From Actinomadura hallensis (GTDB lineage Bacteria; Actinomycetota; Actinomycetes; Streptosporangiales; Streptosporangiaceae), in the NCBI RefSeq assembly GCF_006716765.1, contig NZ_VFPO01000001.1, forward strand, positions 6,386,001 through 6,450,000: a DNA stretch of 64,000 bases. Reading direction: 5' to 3'. Under the pieces are notes generated by a model that saw only the letters and a program-made list of their open reading frames with translations, had not been told where the DNA came from and ran no database searches. Positions 57,940 through 64,000 of this stretch are shown in pieces. How positions within the stretch are numbered: the stretch's first letter is position 1; each line of letters opens with the position of its first letter. The translations under genes were made by a program, and so were the position numbers.

Positions 57940-58956
57940 GTGAACGATATGGTCGATCGGGTGAGCGCGAGAGACACCGACTGGGACGGCGTACGCCTCC
58001 ATGTGGTCACCGGCAAAGGCGGCACGGGCAAGACCACCGTCGCCGCCGCACTCGCCCTCGCCCTGGCCTCGGGAGGCCGCAAAGTCCTGCTCGTCGAGGT
58101 CGAGGGGCGCCAGGGCATAGCCCAGATCTTCGACTGCCCCCCGCTGCCGTACGAGGAGCGGCGCGTCGCCGTCGCCCCGGACGGCGGTGACGTGTACGCG
58201 CTCGCCATCGACACCGAAGAGGCGCTCATCGAGTACCTCGAGATGTTCTACAACCTCAAGCGGGCCGGCAAGGCGATGACCAGGCTCGGCATCGTCGACT
58301 TCGTCACCACCATCGCTCCCGGCCTGCGCGACGTCATCCTCACCGGCAAGACCAGCGAGTCGGTGCGGCGCAAGAAGAAGGACGGCTCGTTCGCCTACGA
58401 CGCCGTCGTCATGGACGCCCCGCCCACCGGGCGCATCACAAAGTTCCTGAACGTCAACCACGAGGTGTCCGGGCTCGCCAAGGTCGGCCCCATCCGGAAC
58501 CACGCCGACACGGTCATGAAAGTAGTGCGCAGCCCGGAGACGGCCGTGCACTTCGTCACGCTCCTGGAGGAGATGCCCGTCCAGGAGACGATGGACGGGA
58601 TCCGCGACCTCACGGAGGTCGGCCTCCCCGTTGGCGGCGTCTTCGTCAACATGGAACACCCGCCCGTCCTCTCCGAGGAGGACCTCGCCGCGGCCGCGGC
58701 GGGCACCCTCGACCTCGACGAGATCGTCCGCGGGGTGAAGGCCGCCGGGCTGGAGCACGACTCCGAGAAGATCGCCGCCGTCCTCGCCGCCGAGGCCGCC
58801 GACCACGCGCGCCGCACCGCCCTCCAGCGCCGCGAGAAGGAACGCCTGGAGTCGATCGACCGCCCCCGCTACTCGCTGCCGCTGCTGCCGGACGGCATGG
58901 ACCTCGCCGGCCTGTACGAGCTGGCCGCCGCCCTCCGCGAGCAGGGGGCCGCATGA
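57940..58956 (+). CDS. ArsA/GET3-like ATPase (first of pair)
   Basis: 338 aa, P-loop ATPase of the ArsA/Rv3679 group. Deviant Walker A GKGGTGKTT at 25-33, Switch I region (LLVEVEGRQGIAQIFD), DAPPTGR (Switch II, Asp then Pro-Pro). It lacks the Asp of a classical ArsA A-loop signature (DPA), unlike its partner. GTG at 57940 or ATG at 57949 are possible starts. The next frame overlaps its stop (ATGA), leading on to the second ATPase. Rv3679-Rv3680 form a heterodimer in M. tuberculosis. Confidence 0.9.
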   Translation: MNDMVDRVSARDTDWDGVRLHVVTGKGGTGKTTVAAALALALASGGRKVLLVEVEGRQGIAQIFDCPPLPYEERRVAVAPDGGDVYALAIDTEEALIEYLEMFYNLKRAGKAMTRLGIVDFVTTIAPGLRDVILTGKTSESVRRKKKDGSFAYDAVVMDAPPTGRITKFLNVNHEVSGLAKVGPIRNHADTVMKVVRSPETAVHFVTLLEEMPVQETMDGIRDLTEVGLPVGGVFVNMEHPPVLSEEDLAAAAAGTLDLDEIVRGVKAAGLEHDSEKIAAVLAAEAADHARRTALQRREKERLESIDRPRYSLPLLPDGMDLAGLYELAAALREQGAA

Positions 58957-59063
58957 CCCCCCGCGGCGGCCGGCCCGCGCCCCGGCCGGGGGCCGCGCGG
59001 AGGGCCGCGCGGGGGGCCGCCCGCCCGCCGCAACGGCGCACGACCACCGAGGGAACGCGATGA
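58953..59063 (+). CDS. 36-residue bridging frame between the two ArsA-like genes (doubtful)
   Basis: ATG overlaps the first ATPase stop (ATGA) and its TGA overlaps the second ATPase ATG (ATGA). The product is Arg/Pro/Ala-rich (MTPRGGRPAPRPGAARRAAR, then GAARPPQRRTTTEGTR), with no domain. GAGGGAACGCG ahead of the second ATPase also gives it its own ribosome site. Either a relay for coupled translation or chance. Confidence 0.35.
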   Translation: MTPRGGRPAPRPGAARRAARGAARPPQRRTTTEGTR

Positions 59064-60190
59064 CGACCGGTAAGACCCCGCCCGAACTGGACGTCGACGC
59101 GCTGCTCGACGACCCCCGCACGAAGATCATCGTGTGCTGCGGGTCCGGCGGCGTCGGCAAGACCACCACCGCCGCGGCGCTCGGCGTCCGCGCCGCCGAA
59201 CGCGGCCGGGACGTCGTCGTCCTCACCGTGGACCCCGCCCGCCGCCTCGCCCAGTCCATGGGCCTGTCGGAGCTGGACAACAACCCGCGCAAGATCGAGA
59301 TCGACGGCGACGGCGAGCTGCACGCCATGATGCTCGACATGAAGCGCACCTTCGACGAGATCGTCGAGGCGCACGCCGACCCCGACCGGGCCAAGCAGAT
59401 CCTCGCCAACCCCTTCTACCAGTCGCTGTCGTCCAGCCTGTCCGGGACGCAGGAGTACATGGCGATGGAGAAGCTCGGCCAGCTGCACCGGTCCGGCGCC
59501 TGGGACCTGATCATCGTGGACACCCCGCCGTCCCGGAACGCCCTGGACTTCCTCGACGCCCCCGAGCGCATGGGCCGGTTCCTCGACGGCCGCTTCATGA
59601 AGATCCTCGCGTCCCCCGCCAAGACCGGCGGCCGCTTCGGCGTCAAGGTCATCAGCGCCGGGTTCGGGATGTTCACCGGCGTCATCAACAAGGTCCTCGG
59701 CGTGCAGCTCCTGCGCGACGTGCAGACCTTCATCGCCGCGTTCGACACGATGTTCGGCGGGTTCCGCGAGCGGGCCGAGAAGACGTTCAAGCTGCTCCAG
59801 ACCCCCGGCACCGCCTTCCTCGTCGTCGCCGCCCCGGAACCGGACGCGCTCCGCGAGGCCTCCTACTTCGTCGAGCGGCTCGCCGAGGAGCGCATGCCGC
59901 TCGCGGGACTGGTGATCAACCGCGTCCACGAGTCCGGCGACGGCGTCCTGTCCGCCGCCCGCAGCCAGGCGGCCGCCGAGACCCTGGAGGAACGCGGCGA
60001 GCACGCCCTCACGGCCGCGCTGCTCCGCCTCCACACCGACCGCATGCAGCGCGCCGCGCGCGAGGAGCGCCTCCGCGACCACTTCGCGTCCACGCATCCC
60101 ACCGTCCCGGTGACCGCCGTCCCCGCCCAGGCGGAGGACGTCCACGACCTGGACGGCCTACGCGTGGTGGGCGAGGACCTGGCCGCCTGA
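59060..60190 (+). CDS. ArsA/GET3-like ATPase (second of pair)
   Basis: 376 aa. Walker A GSGGVGKTT at 28-36, LTVDPARRLAQSMG (the A-loop DPA of ArsA), VDTPPSRNALDFLDAP (Switch II), and a helical C-terminal half. It matches Rv3680, which with Rv3679 forms an ATPase complex of the anion-transporting type. There is no ArsB. GAGGG is 6 bases before the ATG. The pair lies between the slipin and wblA, the conserved order. M. tuberculosis mutants are sensitive to redox and glycerol stress, from memory. Confidence 0.92.
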   Translation: MTTGKTPPELDVDALLDDPRTKIIVCCGSGGVGKTTTAAALGVRAAERGRDVVVLTVDPARRLAQSMGLSELDNNPRKIEIDGDGELHAMMLDMKRTFDEIVEAHADPDRAKQILANPFYQSLSSSLSGTQEYMAMEKLGQLHRSGAWDLIIVDTPPSRNALDFLDAPERMGRFLDGRFMKILASPAKTGGRFGVKVISAGFGMFTGVINKVLGVQLLRDVQTFIAAFDTMFGGFRERAEKTFKLLQTPGTAFLVVAAPEPDALREASYFVERLAEERMPLAGLVINRVHESGDGVLSAARSQAAAETLEERGEHALTAALLRLHTDRMQRAAREERLRDHFASTHPTVPVTAVPAQAEDVHDLDGLRVVGEDLAA

Positions 60191-60266
60191 CCCCGTCTGG
60201 TCGTTCGTCACTGCGCGTGGCGGTGTGGTGTGCTGGATGACGGCCGGCTCTGAGTGAGGGAGGCCG

Positions 60267-61265
60267 ATGTCACCGACGCCGCCTGCGAGCCCCACGGTGA
60301 TGGACGCGCGCCAGACGGAGAGCGTCCGGCGCATCACCGAGATCGACGTCCTCCGTGGGTTCGCCCTGTTCGGCATCTCCATCGCGAACACGATCGACAT
60401 CACGGAGATGCCGACGGGCGCTTCGGGCGTGGCGTACTGGAGTCACGAGACGCTGTTCGACCAGCGGTTCTTCCCGATCTTCTCGTTCCTGTTCGGGCTG
60501 AGCTTCGGCCTGTTCCTGGACGCCGCCGCCAGGCGGACCGACGACCCCCGGACGGTCATGGCGGCCAGGCTCGGCTTCCTGGTCCCGCTCGGCGCGCTGC
60601 ACCGGCTGCTGCAGCCCCGCGAGATCCTGCTGACGTACGCGATCATCGGCATCCTCGTGCTGCTGCCCGCGTCGTTCCTGCCCGCACGCTGGCTCCTGGG
60701 CCTCGGCGCCGCCGCCACTGCGGCGGGGCTGGCGGTCGACGGCGGCGTCGCGATCATCCCGGGCCTGTTCCTGCTCGGCCTGGCCGTGCAGAGGTACGGC
60801 GTCGAGAACGTTCTGGGCCTGCCCACCGGCCGACTGGGGATCGCCTTCACGTTGTGCGTCACGGCCGCCGTGGCCCTGAACGTCTGGCAGATCCGGGCGG
60901 GCGGCTCCGACACGTGGCTGGGCGCCCTGGCGGGCCTCGTCACCGCCGTCTCCTACTTGGCGGCGCTACTCCTGCTCCTGCGCACACGTGCGGGACGCGC
61001 AGTGCGCACGCTGGCGCCCGTGGGGCGGATGGCACTGACCTGCTACATCGGCGCCACGGTCCTCGTGGTCGTGGCAGACCAGTTCCTGGAGCTCGGCAAG
61101 GGACCCGACTACGTCACCGCGTTCACCCTGGGCGTGTGCGTGTTCGTCGTGGAGATGGTGCTCAGCGCACTGTGGCTACGCCGAGCCCGGTACGGCCCCC
61201 TGGAGTGGGTGTGGCGTTCCTTCACCTGGTGGACATTCCACCCGTCCCGGACAACCCGCCCATAA
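60267..61265 (+). CDS. DUF418 family membrane protein
   Basis: 332 aa polytopic membrane protein with about eight helices. The start ITEIDVLRGFALFGISIANT and the end MALTCYIGATVLVVVADQF...RYGPLEWVWRSFTW are the DUF418 marks. GGGAGG precedes the ATG by three bases. It may be an acyltransferase-like membrane protein or a transporter; no function is proven. It lies between the ArsA pair and wblA, which it faces. Confidence 0.86.
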   Translation: MSPTPPASPTVMDARQTESVRRITEIDVLRGFALFGISIANTIDITEMPTGASGVAYWSHETLFDQRFFPIFSFLFGLSFGLFLDAAARRTDDPRTVMAARLGFLVPLGALHRLLQPREILLTYAIIGILVLLPASFLPARWLLGLGAAATAAGLAVDGGVAIIPGLFLLGLAVQRYGVENVLGLPTGRLGIAFTLCVTAAVALNVWQIRAGGSDTWLGALAGLVTAVSYLAALLLLLRTRAGRAVRTLAPVGRMALTCYIGATVLVVVADQFLELGKGPDYVTAFTLGVCVFVVEMVLSALWLRRARYGPLEWVWRSFTWWTFHPSRTTRP

Positions 61266-61480
61266 GCGCGCGGCTGCAACTCCGCATAGCGCCGCGACCG
61301 ACCGCGACGGGCGCTGGGCGGGTGTCCGCGCGAGCGGTCAGGACGGTGGCAGGCGTCCGAGCGTGGCGGAGGCCCGCACCTGGCATCGGTGCGGGCCTTC
61401 CTGCCACGCTTGTCTTGGACCTGCCTTGTTGGACCTGCCGGTCCTTGGACCTCTGCCGGTCGCCGCTCGGGACGGCCGGG

Positions 61481-61792
61481 TCAGCTGGCGACGAGCTCTC
61501 CCTCGTCGGCGTCGACCGACCGCTCGTACTCCTCCTTCGCGGTCTCCAGCAGCGCGCGCCACGATCGCACATCCGGCCGACGCCGCAGCAGGGCACGACG
61601 CTCCCGCTCGGTCATCCCGCCCCAGACACCGAACTCGATCCGGTTGTCGAGGGCGTCGGCGAGACACTCTGTGCGCACTGGGCAGCCGCGGCAGATGAGC
61701 TTGGCTCGGTTCTGCGCCGCCCCCTGCACGAACAGGGCGTCCGGATCCGCGTTACGGCAGGCGGCGCGGGCGGTCCAATCCGTGATCCACAT
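61481..61792 (-). CDS. wblA: WhiB-like [4Fe-4S] regulator WblA
   Basis: 103 aa. Four cysteines C12, C34, C37 and C43 (C-X21-C-X2-C-X5-C) bind the cluster; GVWGGMTERERRALLRRR at 55-72 is the WhiB turn and basic DNA-binding part. In Streptomyces wblA represses antibiotic production and controls sporulation; the mycobacterial equivalent is WhiB4. GGGG is 5 bases before the ATG at 61792. The neighbouring order ArsA pair - wblA - class A PBP is the same as in M. tuberculosis and S. coelicolor. Confidence 0.95.
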   Translation of the reverse strand: MWITDWTARAACRNADPDALFVQGAAQNRAKLICRGCPVRTECLADALDNRIEFGVWGGMTERERRALLRRRPDVRSWRALLETAKEEYERSVDADEGELVAS

Positions 61793-62119
61793 CTTGGCCC
61801 CACTCCCCTAGGGTCTGTGTCGATTTGCGCTCCTTGGCCGGACGGGCGCGGACGTCAGGCCGCCAAACGAAAGCCGTGGGGAAGAACTTACGGAAGCGAG
61901 GGACGTTTCAACAGTCCCCGGAGGGCCCATTCTCGATATAGCCCACCGGGGCCATACCGCCGGAACGGACTAGTTACCTGTAGTTGACGCGCCAGACGCG
62001 CCGGAGGTTGTCATCAGAAGGGCATAAGGGACGAACGCCCCGGTCAGCGATGTGGGAGTCGTGTCACCGCCGGGAGACCTGTCCCGTATGCACTGCTCGT
62101 CCCGCGTACCCTAGACCTC
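61793..62119. other. Divergent promoter region between wblA and the PBP gene
   Basis: 327 bp with no gene on either strand. A TACCCT at 62107-62112, seven bases before the GTG, is a -10 for a leaderless PBP transcript. A GACGCGCCAGACGCG repeat lies near 61986. The wblA leader is long. Confidence 0.5.
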
Positions 62120-64000
62120 GTGCGCGTTGGGAATACGGATCGGTTGAAGACTGCCTCCACACTGCTCAGACTCCTCGGGGCCGGCGTCGTCGCGGGCGTC
62201 CTCGTGGCGTTCATCGCCCTCCCCGCGGTGGGCAGCGCCGGCATCACGGCGCGCGACGCCGCGAACAACTTCGAGGACATGGACGGCCAGCTGGAGACGG
62301 ACCCGCCGTCCGAGAAGACCGTGGTGTACGACTCGGACGGCAAGCAGATCGCCACGTTCTTCGACAAGTACCGCGAGTCCGTCCGGCTCGACCAGATCGC
62401 CCCCATCATGAAGAAGGCGATCATCGCCATCGAGGACTCCCGCTTCTACGAGCACGGCGCCCTCGACCTCAAGGGCACCCTCCGCGCACTGGCCTCCAAC
62501 GTCGAGTCGGAGACGACGCAGGGCGGCTCCACGCTGACCCAGCAGTACGTCAAGAACCTGCTGGTCGACGCCGCCAGGACGAAGGAGGAGTACCGCGCGG
62601 CGACCGCGCCCACCGTCGGCCGCAAGGTCCGCGAACTCCGCTACGCGCTGGACATCGAGAAGCGGATGTCCAAGGACGAGATCCTCGAGGGCTACCTGAA
62701 CATCGCCTACTTCGGTGCGGGCGCATACGGAGTGCAGGCGGCCGCCAAGCGCTACTTCAGCATCCCCGCCAGCGAACTCGACCTCGGGCAGGCCGCGCTC
62801 CTGGCGGGCATCACCCAGAACCCCACGGCCTACGACCCGATCCGCAACCCCAGGGACGCGCGTAAGCGGCGCGACATCGTCCTCTACCGCATGGCCCAGC
62901 TCGGCGACATCTCCAAGGCCCGCGCCGACGCCGAGGCCGCCAAGCCGATCGAGCTCAACCGCACCGACCCCGTCGGCGGCTGCCAGGTGAGCAAGGTGCC
63001 GTACTTCTGCGAGTACGTGAAGTACGACATGCTCAACATCCTGTCGGACGGCAAGTACTGGGAGATGGAGCCGGACGAGCAGCAGAACATCGTCAACGAG
63101 CTCAACCGCGGCGGCTACACGATCCGCACGACCCTCGACGCGAAGGCGCAGCGCGCCGTCGACAAGACCCTGCGCTCCACCGTCGCCCCCCGAGGCAACC
63201 GCGTCGCCGCCGAGGCGATGGTCGAGCCCGGCACCGGCCGGATCAAGGCGATCGGGCTGAGCAAGCCGTTCGGCCCCGGCAAGGGCAAGACCACCATCAA
63301 CCTCCCCGCGGACCGGTACCACGGCGGCGGCAACGGCGTGTCGGCGGGCTCGACCTTCAAGATCTTCACTCTCGCCGCCGCCCTCGACCAGGGCATCCCC
63401 GTCAGCACGACGATCAACTCGCCGCAGACGATCACGATCGGCGGCTTCCAGCCGTGCCGCTACACGGGGATGCTCGACGGCAAGATGGTCAAGAACAAGC
63501 TGGTCGGCGGGACCGACTCCTGGACCGTCTCCAACGCGGGCGACAGCGAGAAGGGCAACTTCAACCTCAAGACCGGCACCTGGCACTCGGTCAACACGTT
63601 CTACGCCGTGCTGGAGAAGCGCGTCGGCGTCTGCAACGCCGTGAAGATGGCCGAGAAGTTCGGCATGAAGCAGGGCAACGGCAACCCCCTGCTGCCGTAC
63701 GCCACCCAGGTCCTCGGCACCAACGACGTCGACATGGTCAGCCTCGCCGCCGCCTACGCCGGCTTCGCCGCCCGCGGCAAGTACTGCCCGCCGGTCTCGG
63801 TCACGGAGGTCATCGACGGGCAGGGCAAGCGCCTGAAGCTGCCCGAGCACAAGTGCAAGCAGGTCCTGGACGAGGACGTCGCCGACAAGGTCAACTCGAT
63901 CCTGCAGGGCGTCATCACCCACGGCACGGCGCGCGGCCGCGGCATCGGCCGCCCGGCCGCCGGCAAGACCGGCACCTGTGAGGAGTTCACCTGCGCCGTG
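62120..64000 (+). CDS. Class A penicillin-binding protein, PonA2-like (partial, C-terminus beyond window)
   Basis: Bifunctional peptidoglycan synthase; 627 residues are visible. A short cytoplasmic tail and a membrane helix (LLGAGVVAGVLVAFIALPAVG) lead to the GT51 transglycosylase (IAIEDSRFYEHGALDLKGTLRA; QGGSTLTQQYVKNLL) and the transpeptidase with SAGSTFKIF (SxxK), SVN (SxN) and GKTGT. The frame runs past base 64000. GTG at 62120 is close to a -10 element, so the mRNA is probably leaderless. Place and domain set match Rv3682. Confidence 0.94.
   Translation, partial: MRVGNTDRLKTASTLLRLLGAGVVAGVLVAFIALPAVGSAGITARDAANNFEDMDGQLETDPPSEKTVVYDSDGKQIATFFDKYRESVRLDQIAPIMKKAIIAIEDSRFYEHGALDLKGTLRALASNVESETTQGGSTLTQQYVKNLLVDAARTKEEYRAATAPTVGRKVRELRYALDIEKRMSKDEILEGYLNIAYFGAGAYGVQAAAKRYFSIPASELDLGQAALLAGITQNPTAYDPIRNPRDARKRRDIVLYRMAQLGDISKARADAEAAKPIELNRTDPVGGCQVSKVPYFCEYVKYDMLNILSDGKYWEMEPDEQQNIVNELNRGGYTIRTTLDAKAQRAVDKTLRSTVAPRGNRVAAEAMVEPGTGRIKAIGLSKPFGPGKGKTTINLPADRYHGGGNGVSAGSTFKIFTLAAALDQGIPVSTTINSPQTITIGGFQPCRYTGMLDGKMVKNKLVGGTDSWTVSNAGDSEKGNFNLKTGTWHSVNTFYAVLEKRVGVCNAVKMAEKFGMKQGNGNPLLPYATQVLGTNDVDMVSLAAAYAGFAARGKYCPPVSVTEVIDGQGKRLKLPEHKCKQVLDEDVADKVNSILQGVITHGTARGRGIGRPAAGKTGTCEEFTCAV

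Overview
The window is very GC-rich, uses GTG and TTG starts often, and carries genes typical of filamentous actinobacteria (BldG, WblA, an SCO3557/Rv3660c-type Ssd, a MarP-type protease). Gene content and order point to a member of the Streptosporangiales, probably close to Actinomadura (Thermomonosporaceae); this is inference from gene content, not a database match. Nearly all of it is chromosomal. I saw no tRNA, rRNA, CRISPR array, integrase or insertion sequence.

Region 1 (1-9529) looks accessory and catabolic. A minus-strand operon encodes an alcohol dehydrogenase, an amidohydrolase, a BMP-type lipoprotein and an ABC ATPase that runs off the left edge; the first three genes overlap by 4 bp at each junction. 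Beside it are an aldehyde dehydrogenase and, divergently, an aryl-alcohol-type dehydrogenase and a self-sufficient cytochrome P450 fused to an FMN/NAD/[2Fe-2S] reductase. Together these could take up a compound and oxidise it from C-H to alcohol, aldehyde and acid.

Region 2 (9.6-24 kb) holds mixed housekeeping genes: a small protein with a LexA-like box, a TauE/SafE permease, a lone ABC ATPase, RDD and DUF2752 membrane proteins, a GAF histidine kinase-NarL regulator-PP2C phosphatase operon, an SDR, a QueA-like protein, SerB, an FUSC-type transporter, SixA and a 39-residue membrane peptide.

Region 3 (24-41 kb) follows the conserved actinobacterial order: membrane pyrophosphatase, anti-sigma/BldG pair, DUF1998 helicase, then a minus-strand Tad/Flp-type pilus or secretion cluster (ssd, tadA, two T2SSF proteins, a DUF4244 pilin-like peptide, TadE-like and TadG-like). 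Two repeat-rich non-coding stretches lie here (27.4-27.6 kb and 32.97-33.58 kb); the second is a roughly 170-bp tandem repeat in four copies.

Region 4 (41-64 kb) mirrors the M. tuberculosis Rv3667-Rv3682 / S. coelicolor SCO3563-SCO3580 order as I recall it: acs, a decayed nhaA remnant, a holin-like protein, an epoxide hydrolase, MarP, a NUDIX enzyme, nth, crp, a metallo-beta-lactamase-fold protein, another NUDIX enzyme, RidA, DUF4177, a slipin, two ArsA-like ATPases, wblA and a class A penicillin-binding protein cut off at the right edge. An SDR-CMD-TetR module and a DUF309 gene are inserted. Candidate Crp sites precede both acs and crp, and three small ORFs bridge neighbouring genes with overlapping start and stop codons.
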